The notes: a model not told the origin generated them from the sequence alone. Shown: positions 40,781 to 53,138, counted from the first letter of the stretch. The stretch: 64,000 nt of DNA from Plicaturopsis crispa FD-325 SS-3 (GCA_000827205.1 KN832560.1:896743-960742); one strand, 5' to 3'. Program-made: numbers and translations.

Positions 40781-43700
40781 TTACAAGAACGCTCCAGTCT
40801 TGATAGGTTTGCGAACAGCTGCTGAGTTGCCCTCCGTATATCGGTATGTGACCCTGTACTTGCCCTCGACATTCTTCCGCGCGGCGGCTTTCGTGCTACT
40901 CGCAGACGGCACGGTGATGAGCCGACCAAAGAAATCTACGGGAGGCTACAAAACCATGAGCATATTCCTGCGGTAGAACAAGCAAATAATGTTACTTTAT
41001 CGGCAATGTCTCGGAGGTCTTTTCGTGCTCGCTTGCTCGGAGGTTCTGTATCAACTCCGTCAACGGCCTTTGTCGCACTATCTTCAACCTCGTTCTCCTG
41101 CGCCTTATTGCCCCTGTTGTTCCTTCATCAGAACACAAGCGAACCCCCGGTAAGAGAGACGACTAACCTGGTTCCAAAGTAGTCGAGTTTGCGAGTTTTG
41201 CCTTTCTCTACAGCATCCGCTTGGTTCTGGATCATCATTGCCTCAATCTAGATAGTTAATACAGTTCGTTAAATCCAGGACATGCATCTGAGGCTGCTAA
41301 ACACGCGTACCTCCCCAGCAACCAAATGCCGGACAGCATATCTGGAGACGGCGATGTCACTTGCTCTTTTCCCGTCATACGTGACGAAGACGTCGATTGG
41401 GCTAAACAGACCATACAGTAAGTTCGTGTATCAGCTCTGGGAAATCGCAGCCATGCATACGGATTAAGTCTGTACACAAGTTGACCATCTTCGGCTCTTT
41501 CTTGAACGAAGTTTAACTCCAAGGCTGCCATAATGCTGACCAGTCTCGCCAGCAGCGCACGCTCGACAGGCCTGATGACTTGACTGTTGACCTGTGTAGC
41601 CGGTGAATAGCTGTGGTAGTACGTACTTGCTATGATGACTTACTGGACGCAATGGCGGGGATATAATGCGGTTGATGAAGGGTGCAAACTCAAGCTGCAA
41701 GACCTGCCCGCTTGCCATGTGTCGATAGGCACCAGCCTGACGAGCGCTCGCCGCCCGTAAACATCTCGAAAGAGACTTGTATATTTCCTCGTTCATCCTG
41801 GTGGCAAGGTGATGCTGCAAGGCATGTCAGCATTTTGTTTATGAATGAACGTTCAAAAAATCAACCGTACCTCCCAATCGGCCTGGCTTCGCTCAACTCT
41901 GGGGTTACCCCGCTCCTGGAAAAGTGGAAAGAAGGGGACGAGGGTGTATGGAAGGTACGCAACGAGTCCGAAGTCTCCCGAGTACATCGCGCCGGACAGC
42001 AGGTCGTAGGTCCCCAGCCATTCGTTAGCCTTCTCGTATCTCTCAAAAGTAGCGTCATGTCGTTTGAGGTTCGGGTATTGGGCGAAGCAGCCTTGCACGT
42101 TCGAATCCACTCAGCATCCAGATCCATATCACGAAACTGCAGTGGGGCTCACCGAGTGCTACTTTGGATGACTGGTCGCAGCCCTCCACCTCCTGACTAA
42201 GTCGTCCGACATATTTCGTTTCCTCCTCCCCGCCTATGCCTAGTTCCTTGACACGTTTCTTGGTCATAGGGGCAAACAAATCATTGAGCACTGTGATAAC
42301 AGACGTGTCGGCCTCCTTCATGCCAACTGTAGCCTTGCGTATGATAGGCTCCGTAACGGTTTCATTGCGGGCCTTGATGAACTATTTGCGGAGGCGTCGC
42401 GGTCAACGGACGGGCGCAGAAATCTCGATAGGAGACTGCGGACCTGGAGTGTGTTCAAGCATCCTCGTAGATCACCCTTGGCGACACCGACAAGCGTACT
42501 CAGAGCCCGGCCCTCTGCGTTGAGGCCTTCAATGTCACATATTTCCCGCAATCGCTTTACCAGTTGAATGTCGGTCGGGCGCTGAAACCGGAGATGCAAA
42601 GTATGCGGCCGGAGTTTCGCGAGCGAAGCCGCGAAGGGGTCATTGCATATGCAGATAATTGGGCGCAGAAGAGGCCGTTTGGCGTTGGGGTCACGGGCCT
42701 GCTTGCCGCGACCTGTAGTTCGATGATGATGAGCATACAAATAGATGGGCACACGGCTTGCACATACCTTTTTTCCGAGGCTTATCAAACGTTAGTTGTA
42801 TAAGTTTGTGAACAAATCCGCTAGACTGTACTCAACAAATGAGATGTCTAAAATAGGGAGAAATGTTACAGGATACGCACGTTGTCTCCGCCGCCAGTAG
42901 CACCGTCAATTTCGTCGATTATGATTAGTACAGGCTTTGTGCTGCCCACAGCAGATCCAGACTCCAAAGCAGGCTGTATTCGATCATCGACAATCTGGCC
43001 CGTGCGGGCATCGCTGTGCGGATGTCAATCATTTGGGTGGAGTACATTCAACAAATATTGACCTTGCGTTAATCTCCATCACTTCATACCCAGCCTGCTT
43101 GGCAATGACATGCGCCAGAGTCGTCTTACCCAAGCCCGCAGGCCCAGATACGAGCAACAACTATGCGTGCACATAGAGTGAGAAGATAAATACTAGTATA
43201 GAGGGGGGATGCATACGCACCCGCTCCTTCGGCCGGTGGTATTCATCTTCATAGCCGAAATTTTCTTCGCCTTCTCTTGGCCTCTTTTTGGCGCGGGCTT
43301 TCGCTTTCGCCTTGGCCGTACCAAACACACACCAGTCCCATTGCTTGACCCATGACATGGCCTCCCGCGCTACCCGTTCATTGCCCAGAAGGTCCGTAAA
43401 TCGTCGAGGACGGTACCGGTCGACCCATAACATGTCTTCAGTTCGAATATTTGATCCTGATGCCGAAGCAGGCGCGCTAAAAATCTTTATCTCAATGCGA
43501 GAACGAACGCAGTCAATACCAGAAGCTTACGGTAGTGATAATTTGGCTGCAGTCTCGGCCGATAACTGGTCCATCAGTCTGTGAATGGGCACGTCTAATA
43601 TTTTACCGATGCTTGCACTCGACATCCGGGAGGTCTGCAAATGCGTTAGCTGATGGATACCTTTCGTCCGGCGGGCACGAACATACATCTTTCACCCCGA

Positions 43701-44515
43701 GATCCACTCGTGTTCTACGTTTCATGAAAAGTGTCCTTCCCTCGTATGTAGTGGCGCGGACTGGCATGCGCTCCAGGTGCGTGGGCAATGCACGAGTCGA
43801 GGAGCCACCCACACGTTCCCGGTTGCTTGTACTATATGGCCGTAGAAGATCGGCCACTTCGGGGAACGACTCGTCTAATGTCCACACGTTAGCGGAGAGA
43901 GTGATATAGTGGGCTCATACTCTTGCCTTGGGAGGGTTGTGTGAGAAGCGATGGAGTGCCGAAGGAGCTGGTAGTGGGGGCTGTAGAGCATTCTCAGCAT
44001 GCAGACGCTTGTACCCTGACATCAAACTGACAAGAGCGAGTATTTCCGGAGAGCAATCCATTGGCCTTAAACGATTCACGAGTCGACGTGTCTGGGCAAC
44101 GATTAGATGCGAACGCAGGCGACGATGGAGGTCCATGTTCTGTACTGTCGAATTCTGTATCGGCATGTAGTAGCATGTCTGAACCAGCAGGTGTTTCATC
44201 ACTAGGTTCGGAGGCTGCAGGTTACACCGAATAGATATTAGGATCAACACCAATGTTCCTCATAGATGCCTTTGCACGCACTGGAATGGGGACCCGGCGC
44301 CGTGCTGGAGCCTATCCGGACGTCGTCTGCAACCATTTAAAGTGCATTCAGACAAGGAGAGCATTGTTTAGCTTACCATCCGGTGTCTCTTTCTCCTTGT
44401 CGCCACTACTACCGAGGAGTCCATTGGGCTTGAGAGGGTTCCCCAGAAGTCCATTCGACGCGAAATCAGATTTGGTCGAGCGGACTGCCAGGAGTCCATT
44501 TGGCGCGAATGCCAT
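40781..44515 (-). CDS. CTF18: CTF18, alternative replication factor C large subunit
   Basis: Large subunit of the Ctf18-RFC clamp loader, which acts on PCNA in sister-chromatid cohesion and checkpoint signalling. Eighteen exons: 44515-44377, 44214-44032, 43980-43921, 43874-43687, 43634-43531, 43476-43221, 43160-43063, 43013-42881, 42825-42768, 42712-42444, 42381-42153, 42109-41871, 41814-41644, 41591-41461, 41401-41311, 41247-41168, 41113-40996, 40945-40781; about 903 aa. AAA+ core: [25 protein letters not shown]-loop [47 protein letters not shown]. The C-terminus carries the CTF18-specific DFFGR and [15 protein letters not shown]. The first 100 residues hold four NGLL motifs. The ATG at 44515 is the first with good phase; an upstream coding exon cannot be excluded. 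Confidence 0.9.
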
Positions 44516-44863
44516 GCGGAAGCCTTGGAGTCTAGTTTCTGGAATTACAGATATTGTACCAAGCTGATCGTTCTGATGATATGGCGGCCGTAAAGCAGAA
44601 CTCCAGCAGAAATGAAGGGTAAGCTGTTGTGGAAGGGATCAAAACACGGACGCGTGCCACCAAACCAGACGCGCCTGTGGCGCGAACTCGTTCAGCCATG
44701 CTCAGCAATCTTCAAGCTTCAAGTTCATACTAGGTCTTCCAGGATGCAATGAACGAATTTCGACAAATTGCATGAATCTATATCTATGTATGTATCATTA
44801 TCGAGTACAGGCTGGACTATAACAAGCCCTTCAAAAATGAGGCCACGTCCCGGAAACGCGATC
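44516..44863 (-). promoter_or_regulatory. CTF18 promoter with ACGCGT box
   Basis: 348 bp between CTF18 and the 3' end of the aminotransferase gene. ACGCGT lies at 44650-44655, about 135 bp upstream of the CTF18 ATG, with a near copy (GACGCGCC) 20 bp away. Such MCB boxes drive G1/S expression of replication genes in yeasts; here the role is inferred. Confidence 0.4.
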
Positions 44864-46724
44864 CTAATGAGCAAAAAACTCTTTTAATACGCGGCCAAAA
44901 ATAATGACACCCTGCTCTATGGTGTCCTCGGTGCCAGAAAAAGTCAGCCGGTAGAAATTGGACCGCTGGAAGCATGGACATCAGCGACAGCACAAAGAAA
45001 TAGAGTAGACCATGCACGTACATCGTGAAGCGGCACGTATCCGCTCTCATGCTCAGCCCAGGAGTCGCCTGGCGTAGCGAAGACAGATCCAAGCATCACA
45101 AACAAGTTCTGCTCTTTGAACGTCTCAAAGAGCTCCTTCAAAAGAACCTGAGAATTTGTGCGGCCGTCTGTCGGAGTTCGTTCTGCCTCATGCCTGCGCA
45201 CGAATCGTGGATGCCGTTCTAGCCGTACGGCTGCCCACACAAACATCCCCGCCTGTGGAACGACCGCAGTCGCTAACGTGCGCTCGTCGTTGCTATCTCC
45301 CACTTCGCGCCGGAAGACTTCCAGGAGCCAGTCCCGTCTCCTCTGGTAGTCGTTGCAGAGGCTCCGTACCCAGCGCAGGAACCCGTCGTGCCCCCATCCG
45401 TCCGGGCCAAGCATTTCTGTCACGATACACTGCCCGAAGGCGGAGGGATGCTGTGGGCCCGCGTCGGTGTAATGCACGAGTTTGTCGTGAAATAATGGCG
45501 ACAAGGTGAGCCACCCCAGACGCATTCCCGGGGCTAGGATTTTGCTGAATCTAACGGGGAATCAGTCTAATGCTTTCTCTGAAGCTCATCCACTCACGAA
45601 TCAAGGCGCATCACACGCCCATCTACATCCATAGATAGGAATGAAGGAATGTATGTGGACGCAATCTTCTCAGCGAAGCTCTGGTTTTTGTTTTCGCCCG
45701 ACACCTTCTCAGGGAGATCGTACTGCAGGAAATAATAGGGATCTATGGGCGACTTAGTAAGGCTAAAGATACATAGGAAAAACACCGCCATGCCTACCGT
45801 CTTCAACAATCATGATATCCCATGTCTGGCATATTTCGTATATCTTGCGACGACGCTCAAGGCTTAGCGTGGTCCCCGTTGGATTTTGTCCGCACCTAGG
45901 AGCCGAAACGTCTCAGCTTCTGGCAAGTAATCTTGAAGAAGTGTAACTTACGGAGTGATATACAGCACATGGGGTCTTCTCCCCCTTGCCTCATCCCATC
46001 CTTGTAGCACTCTCTCCATATCCTCAGGTACCAGCCCACCTCGATCCATTCTGACGGGCACCCATTTGACCCCCCACGCCCTCGGGCCATTCGTACAGCC
46101 CGAAAAACAGAATTCCTCCGCAAAGAAGTAGTCGCCGCGATCCCCCAACATTCGGAAGGCCTTCGCGATCCCGTCAGCATTCCCCAGCGTCATACCCACC
46201 ATATGCCCCACGGACGGCGGGGGCCTGTGCAGAAGCTTCATGAGGTCCGTAGCAAGTTTTTGGGCGCCAGGGAGTCCAGCACCGCTGGTATACCCGAACG
46301 CGTTTTTGATGGGGATCGCGTAGGGATTGGCCGCAGTGCGTTTAGGGTCGTTTGACGTTGTCAGTGTCTGCGTCTCAACGCCTGCGTCTGTGCGCCATGC
46401 AGGGAACGGGTCCGGCTCGCTTTCGGTTATACGCGGGATAAACCACTCGATCTTGTTGAACGGGTATAGAGAGTAATGCGGGTCGCCTAATGAGAACTGA
46501 TATTAGTTGACCCGCATCATGGGTGGATGTGAAGAGATGAGCATACCATTCGCGAGACTGACAGCGGTGGCCGCATTTTTATGGGCAAGCGCCTGTCTCA
46601 TTGCCTCCTTCATCGGGTTGGGGGACATCGCGCGAGCCTCGCTGGACAGATGGCGCGAAAGGTCGGGAAGTGAACGCGTTCCATTGGTGATCTTTCCATT
46701 GCTATCGTGAATGGTATTCGTCAT
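44864..46724 (-). CDS. ARO8: ARO8-type aromatic/2-aminoadipate aminotransferase
   Basis: PLP-dependent fold-type-I aminotransferase of the Aro8/kynurenine aminotransferase branch. Exons: 46724-46547, 46486-45952, 45895-45798, 45742-45598, 45550-45022, 44965-44864; about 528 aa. Seen: ISLANG-like VSLANGDPHYSLYPF, FGYTSGAGLPG, the PLP-contact region PCGQNPTGTTLS, IVEDDPYYFLQYD, and the lysine in DSFSKILAPGMRLGW, followed by the C-terminal domain with FVMLGSVFATPGDSW and NFYRLTFSGTEDTIEQGV. Likely transaminates aromatic amino acids or 2-aminoadipate (lysine pathway); the sequence does not separate these. The start ATG follows immediately after a short leader and the N-terminal 60 residues match the branch (RHLSSEARAM). 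Confidence 0.9.
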
Positions 46725-47330
46725 GGTGGTGGTGAGTGACAGTGGGGAGGCGATTTTTCAGCCAAAAGATGGAGGCAGGCGAGCGATGTTATCAAGCCAA
46801 GCCAAGCCAACCAACTATTTGACTGGCAGGATTTACAGCTGGGGTAGCTTCTCTACGCGTTTCGGCGGGTTGATACCGATATCTACACTTCAGAGTCATG
46901 CGAACGGCCGAGTCAGAGGAAGCCTGAGAGACGCTGAAGCTGATAACGTACATATTCCTAGCTCCCGACAGTGATTGGTGGTGTACCTCGACAGCCGTGC
47001 ACGGCACAGTCGAATGCTGACCTGGCCCGGGCCATGCTCAGCATCACCTGCCTGTGCGCGTTTAGATGAGTCAGTCGGAACATATGAAATGGTGCCACTC
47101 ATTTCTAGGTAGCAGTAAGTACTCACCGGCATTTTGGGAGACCGCATTGGACGGACTTCCTTCCTAGCATGTCAAGTGGTTGATCAAGTGGACGTATCCT
47201 CTTGAGAGTTAAGATATGGCATTAGGCCAATCATATAAGAGCTCAAGCGCTCACGACTCCAAACAGAATGCCAGCTCGAGGAGCTCGACGCGCCGAAGTG
47301 CAATTCCAGTGATCGTCTGCAGTCTGCGGG

Positions 47331-47369
47331 TCAGACAAGGGCATCGTAGCCCGTGTGGTTGGAAGGTTG
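47331..47369 (+). repeat. 39-bp imperfect direct repeat, copy A
   Basis: Copy A starts TCAGACAAGG and includes AGCCCGTGTGGTTG. Base-by-base comparison with copy B at 47515-47553 gives 31 of 39 identical positions. The spacing between copy starts is 184 bp. Function unknown. Confidence 0.6.
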
Positions 47370-47514
47370 ACAGTCTCTCACCGGCTTGCTCATAGAGACT
47401 ACTCTGCGCGCTACTGTATGTAACGAGGCCTATATTGACCGGTGAATCTTGATCACTCGAGGGTCGCAACCAAGGGAGAGTTGAGGGAGAGTGCGCTTTG
47501 ACTTCCACGACGCG

Positions 47515-47553
47515 TCAGACAAGGATATCCGAGCCCGCGTGGTTGAAGGGTCG
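47515..47553 (+). repeat. 39-bp imperfect direct repeat, copy B
   Basis: Copy B starts TCAGACAAGG and includes GAGCCCGCGTGGTTG. It is followed at 47562-47570 by GGGTCGAAT. The GTGGTTGAAGG and GGGTCGAAT pair vaguely recalls tRNA A and B boxes, but the spacing is too short for a tRNA. Confidence 0.6.
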
Positions 47554-47816
47554 CATCCTTCGGGTCGAATAAAAGACAAGTAGGAAAGCAAAAGCGCTAG
47601 CGCTCAAAATTCGTTTCAGATGACAACGTGAACCTCACCGGCGTTCACACAAAGTGTTTCGTTGTAGAAATAAGATAAGAAGAGAAATTGATTCTACCAA
47701 TGTTATAACATACAAGTTGCGGTCATTATTTTGATGTCATGAGTCCAAGCAAGGTAGTCGTGCAGCAGATGATGATAGTAAGAAAGAAAACAAAAACGAG
47801 ACGCGAGACCGAGCGC

Positions 47817-48365
47817 TTAGTCGACCTCCTCGACGCTGGGGCCGTCCTCTGCACCAGCTCCAGGGAAGCCACCGGGTGCGCCGCCTGGTGCGCCACCAGG
47901 GAAGCCGCCGGGCGCACCGCCTGGTGCACCGCCCGCGCCGTAGAGCTTCTGCATGATCGGGTTCGCGACCGCCTCGAGCTCCTTCTGCTTCTCCTCGTAC
48001 TCCTCCTTCGACGCCTCCTGCGAGTTGTCGAGCCATTGGATGGTCTCGTCGACGGCGGACTGGAGCTTTGACTTGTCGGCAGCCTCGAACTTGTCCGCGA
48101 GCTTCTCGTCGTTTATCGAGTTGCGGAGGTTGTACGAGTACGACTCGAGAGCGTTCTTGGACTGGATACGTGCGGCAGCAGCCTCATCCTCAGCTGGAAA
48201 GGAAATATGTCAGTAAAAGATATCATAGATGGCGACGGAAGAAGACTCACCCTTGTACTTCTCGGCCTCGCTGACCATGCGCTCGATCTCCTCCTTCGAC
48301 AAGCGGCCCTTGTCGTTGGTGATCGTGATGCGGTTCGACTTTCCGGTGGTCTTGTCGGACGCGGA

Positions 48366-48398
<33 letters not shown>

Positions 48399-50014
48399 GG
48401 TGACCTCGATTTGAGGGACACCACGGGGCGCAGGGGGAATGCCGGAGAGCTCGAACTTTCCGAGGAGGTTGTTGTCCTTTGTCCGCGCACGCTCACCCTC
48501 GAAGACTTGGATGAGCACACCGGGCTGGTTGTCGGCGTAGGTGGAGAAGGTCTCGGACTTCTTGGTGGGGACGGTCGTGTTGCGCTTGATGAGCGCAGTC
48601 ATGACACCACCAGCAGTCTCGATACCGAGGGAAAGAGGGGCAACATCGAGGAGGAGGAGGTCCTGGGTCTTCTCGGAGGTGTCACCGGAAAGAATGGCGG
48701 CCTGGACAGCGGCACCGTAGGCGACAGCCTCATCGGGGTTGATCGACTTGTTGGGCTCCTTGCCGTTGAAGAAGTCGGAGACGAGCTTGACGATACGGGG
48801 GATACGGGTGGAGCCACCAACGAGGACGATTTCGTGGACGTTGGACTTGTCGATCTTGGAATCCCGGAGGACCTTCTCGACGGGCTCGAGGGTGCTGCGG
48901 AAGAGGTCCTGGCACAATTCCTCGAAACGGGCACGGGTGAGGGAGGTGTAGAAGTCGATACCCTCGAAGAGAGAGTCGATTTCGATGGAGGTCTGGGTGG
49001 CGGAGGAGAGGGTACGCTTGGCACGCTCGCAAGCAGTGCGGAGACGACGGAGAGCACGAGGGTTCGAAGAGAGATCTAGATGATGTAAAGTTAATCAGTA
49101 TGGGTGTTCACTAAAGAAAGGAATCACGTTGCACATACCCTTCTTGTTCTTGCGCTTGAACTCCTGGACAAAGTGGTTGACGAGACGGTTGTCAAAGTCC
49201 TCACCACCCAAGTGAGTGTCACCGGCAGTGGCCTTCACCTCGAAGATACCCTCCTCGATGGTGAGGAGGGAGACATCGAACGTTCCACCTCCAAGATCGA
49301 AGATGAGAACGTTGCGCTCGCCGACGACCTTCTTGTCAAGACCGTAGGCGATGGCAGCAGCGGTGGGCTCGTTGATGATACGGAGGATGTTCATTCCAGA
49401 GATAGTTCCCGCATCCTTGGTTGCCTGACGCTGCGAGTCATTGAAGTACGCAGGGACGGTGACAACAGCGTTTTGAACGGTGGTTCCGAGATACGACTCG
49501 GCGGTCTCCTTCATCTTGAGGAGGACCATAGAGGAGATTTCTTCGGGAGACTACAAAAACAAAATTTAGCGATCTGCGAGAACAAGACAAGTGCCACTAT
49601 GAACTTACGAATTCTTTCGTCTCCCCGCGGTACTCGATCTGGACGTAAGGCTTTCCAGCCTTGTCGATGACCTTGAAAGGGAAGTGCTTCATGTCCGCCT
49701 GAACCTCGGAGTCGGTGAACTTGCGACCGATGAGACGTTTTGCGTCAAACACGGTGTTGTGGGGGTTCATCGCGACTTGGTTCTTGGCGGCATCGCCGAT
49801 GAGACGCTCGTTGTCGGAGAAGGAGACATACGAAGGCGTTGTTCGGTTACCCTGGTCGTTGGCGATGATCTCAACACGATCGTTTTGCCAGACACCGACA
49901 CAGCTAGATAAAATTGACTATGGTCAGCATCGGGGCGATCTCAAAGCATAAAAATGCGACTCACGAGTAGGTAGTACCGAGATCGATACCGATGGCTTTT
50001 GAAGACGACGACAT
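47817..50014 (-). CDS. SSA: Cytosolic Hsp70 (SSA type)
   Basis: ATP-dependent chaperone of the cytosol and nucleus. Exons: 50014-49965, 49903-49609, 49550-49139, 49075-48251, 48193-47817; about 652 aa. All Hsp70 signatures are present: [46 protein letters not shown], a complete nucleotide-binding domain, the linker [15 protein letters not shown], the substrate domain and the helical lid. The C-terminus has GGAPGGFPG repeats and ends EEVD, the TPR-cochaperone docking signal of cytosolic members. Codon use is highly biased, which opens long frames on the other strand. Regulation is probably by heat shock; see the upstream site. Confidence 0.97.
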
Positions 50015-50617
50015 GATGTTAGTGGTCTAGAATGAAATCGATCTGTGAGTTTCGAGCGCGAAAATAAGGCGCAAAAGGTAGACGAACCTATAGGATTAGT
50101 GGGAGAGGAGATGGGGAAGTCGAGGGTGAAAACTGAAAGCAGTGAAGAAAAAACGGCAAGACCAGACATCTTTTATACGAGGTGGATTTCTGCATCCTTC
50201 CAGGACATTCCGTCACTCTTCGAGCACTTTCTCACGTCACGTGCGGGCGCCACCACGTTCGGCCACCTTCCGGCACCTTCCCCTTTCATCCATTCAGCCC
50301 CTGGACAATTCCAGAGGGAGCTCACACTCTTCGAAAGACAGATCCAGACGTTGCTGGAATAATATACTTCTATACGCCAACGAATGGTTTGATTGCTAAG
50401 TAATGGTGGGCACGTTCCGGATGAAGGTGGCGAAGAAAGGGAATGAAAGATGTGGCAGACAGATGCGGGCAATGTGTAACTGAGAGCAGACAAGACAAGG
50501 ATGAGCGTGAAAGAAAGAAAGGATTGTGTGTAGTAGGTGCCACAAACGTCCGCGACAACATATATTAGAAACACCACACGTTCACCGGAATCGGTCGCAG
50601 ACGCAAGACGAGAAGAC
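50015..50617 (-). promoter_or_regulatory. Hsp70 promoter: TATA box and heat-shock-like elements
   Basis: Reading toward Hsp70 on the minus strand, TATAAAAG lies at 50170-50177, about 155 bp before the ATG. Upstream, two TTCnnNNNnnTTC arrays with the spacing of heat shock elements occur at 50198-50210 (middle unit GGA) and 50219-50231 (middle unit GCA), each one or two changes from TTCnnGAAnnTTC. The part beyond about 50450 is probably the RTS1 3' flank. Confidence 0.5.
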
Positions 50618-53138
50618 TTAGGACGCTTGTCTATGTGGACGAGGGCCGCCAGTCCCCAATTGTTCATCAAGGCTTCTGTGCGCCTGGAGGTCTCGTATAA
50701 CGCTCGGATCAACTGCGGGGACAATGTAAGCAAGGACCAACCCAGTGAAAGGTGCACTACTAACCAGGAAGCACGCTTTTCCGGCGCACATGTGGGCTCT
50801 GACTCGTCGGCGAGTGATCAACGCCCACCTCCGGGAACGGTCTCTGAAAAGCCCTCCATCGTTAGCTCGTCGCGCCTGTGCGTCTTGTATCACTCACATC
50901 AAGTCCCGGATCTGCCGTGGGTACGCGCTCAATGCCACTATCATCAAGGTCCCCGGGAACATCTCCGTCGATCGACGCGGCATTGAGTTCCATTGAGAGC
51001 TCCATGATGTCTGCATCGTCGATGGACGAGGGTGGAGGCGGGGGCGCGTGCGGAATCTCGTGATAGCCCTCGGGGAGCTTGCCGCCAGGCGCGTTGTGAA
51101 GGGCTAGTTCTCGCATTTTTTGCCATGCCTCGTACCGGTCGACGGCATGTTGGCGTTCTCTATCGGACGTAGATGGGTTAAGTTATCTCGATGACAAGTG
51201 GCAAAGCGAGTTCCTACGCACTCAAGTTTTCGCTGCTTGTATTGCTGCATCGACTCATCGAAAAGATCTGGATTGATCTCCATGAATAATTTTAGAGCAT
51301 TATATACCATGCCGTGTATAGTCCTACGATTCCAGGTTAGAGGTGCACGCACATATGATGAACCGACCGTACTCACCGATTCCAATGTGATTTCGAATTT
51401 GTGTACAGGGCAGGGAATACGATCGGCAGTATGACCGCCAAGTTGTCGCTCATGAGGTTCACGACGTACTCGTTGTTCCAATACAGGAGAGCACGTTCCG
51501 CAACCTGGAAGTGCTGGCTGTTTATGCATCGTGCTAGCTGCTGGAACAGTGGGACTTGGATCTTTTGGAACTCCACTGGGTCGGTCACGTCAAGCACTTC
51601 TTCAACCTCGTTGAGGAACATGACCTCCTTTGGCGAGTTGACCTTGGGCCAATACTTGAGTAGGCCCATCATGACCTCCTCTGCTAGTGACGGGTCTTTC
51701 TCTAGGAACTGCACGACGCAGTACGCGAGCTGCGGGTGGTAGAGGGAGAGGCTCTTGACCTTGTGCAAGGGGATAAGCGCGCGCGTCAAAAACGTCTTGT
51801 GTTCCTCCTTGAGCGGCAGCGCAAACCCGTTGATGATGGACCCGAGAATCTCAAGCAGCTCCGCGATGCCGTTGTGCCGCTCGGTCTCGTACACAAAGTG
51901 GAAAAAGACGTTGTTGATGGAGCGCCGGATGAACGCGCGGAGGTTGAGGAACTTGCCGTATATGCGGTGGAGCGTGGTCTTGAGAAAGTCGCGCTCGCGC
52001 GGATCCTCCGAGTCGAAGAGCTCGAGGAGGTTGAGCACGAAGGCCTGGTCGATGTAGCGCTTGGCGAGGTTCGTGTTGAAGTCCGGGCTCTCGACGAAGC
52101 GGAGGAAAAACTCGTAGACGACCTGGAGGTGCGGCCACGCGAGCTCGAGCACGGGCTCGTCCTCCTCCGGGTCGAAAGCGTCGCCCGTCGGATTGACGGG
52201 CGGGGGTATGGAGCGGAAAAGGTTGGTGGCAAACTAAAGAGGAGGAGGAGAGTCAGGACACGCGGATGCGGACGCGCCATCGGGACACGCACCATGCCCA
52301 CCACCTCGGGGTATACGTTTTCGGTGATGACGCCGCGTTGAGTGGTGATGTACTCGAGCATCTCGTGCAGCGTCTGCGCCTTGATCTGCTTCCCCTTGAG
52401 TTCCGCGTTGGGGTCGTTGAAGTCGAACAAGACGCGACATTGGTTCAGTTTCTTGATAAACAGCTGCGGACGTTCCGTGGGCGGCGTTTCTGGCTGACGA
52501 TGAGCACACCCCCCTCCCGGAACGGACTGTGCGGCTTACCCATAAACGCTGGCAGTCGCTCGATCTCCACTTTCTCGGTGACCACGAAGCGGCTACTCCG
52601 CTGCTTGCGAGGCGGCTTTCCGATGGGGCCTATCGTGTCCTTGGGACCGGCCCGCAGGCGATTGAGGGTTCCAGCGCGAGGCGGCTGACCGGGACCGAGA
52701 CCGCTGTGGTCTATGCCGAGCGGGGTGCGTTCGGGCGATCCAAAGCCGACGCCTCTGGGTTCCGCGGGCGCATCGGAGCTCACGACGACTATGGGAGGAG
52801 CGGGGGATGGGTTATCGGAGGTGCCGTGTCTGCGATCGGGCGTAGCGGGGCCACTGCTGGCGGGAGAGGACGAGCGATTCGACGGCAAGGAATGGTTGCT
52901 GGAGTTGTTGTTGGAGAGATTGGAGAGGCTAGCCCCGGCAGAGTTGGGCTGCGGGAGCGTCTTGGGCGGTGGAGGCGGGGCGGCGGCGGCGGCAGCAGCA
53001 GCAGCGGCCGCACTCTTGGACTCTTTCTTTGAAGCGCTCGAATCCTTTCTGTTGAGCTGGTAAGAGCGTGTCAATACGCGTTTGAGATGTGTGGAACCCA
53101 AAAAGTGAGAGTACCAGAGTTTTCTTGAGGCCCTTCAT
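50618..53138 (-). CDS. RTS1: PP2A regulatory subunit B56 family (RTS1)
   Basis: B56 (B'/PPP2R5) subunit that directs protein phosphatase 2A to substrates. Exons: 53138-53115 (8 codons, MKGLKKTL), 53056-52540, 52489-52293, 52233-51377, 51323-51222, 51159-50898, 50843-50765, 50712-50618; about 710 aa. The N-terminal 170 residues are low-complexity, with a run of about 12 alanines followed by prolines and Ser/Asn-rich sequence. The B56 core starts at [18 protein letters not shown] and shows [107 protein letters not shown] and [20 protein letters not shown]. The C-terminal tail [17 protein letters not shown] is only recovered if the last two introns are spliced; an unspliced reading stops early near 50862. 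Confidence 0.94.

Larger units (their letters stand above)
46725..47816. other. 1.1-kb intergenic region with an imperfect direct repeat
   Basis: Lies between the aminotransferase start and the Hsp70 stop. No gene is visible. It contains a 39-bp direct repeat (47331-47369 and 47515-47553), a short GCCAA tandem at 46796-46815, and pyrimidine-poor flanks. It should hold the aminotransferase promoter on its left side and the Hsp70 3' untranslated region on its right. Confidence 0.5.

Noticed and set aside
40560-40976. 138-aa plus-strand open frame at the 3' end of CTF18
   Set aside because: Overlaps the conserved last CTF18 exon on the other strand; no motif or splice structure of its own.
47515-47600. 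tRNA gene from A/B-box-like words
   Set aside because: Only about 20 bp separate the words and no cloverleaf stems can be drawn.
48207-49079. 290-aa plus-strand open frame opposite Hsp70
   Set aside because: Mirror of the strongly codon-biased Hsp70 gene. Gly/Val/Asp/Glu-rich, no motif, and it crosses Hsp70 exon borders without splice signals.
52529-53032. 167-aa plus-strand open frame opposite RTS1
   Set aside because: Antisense to the low-complexity N-terminal exon of RTS1; the Gly/Ser runs only mirror the Ala/Pro repeats.
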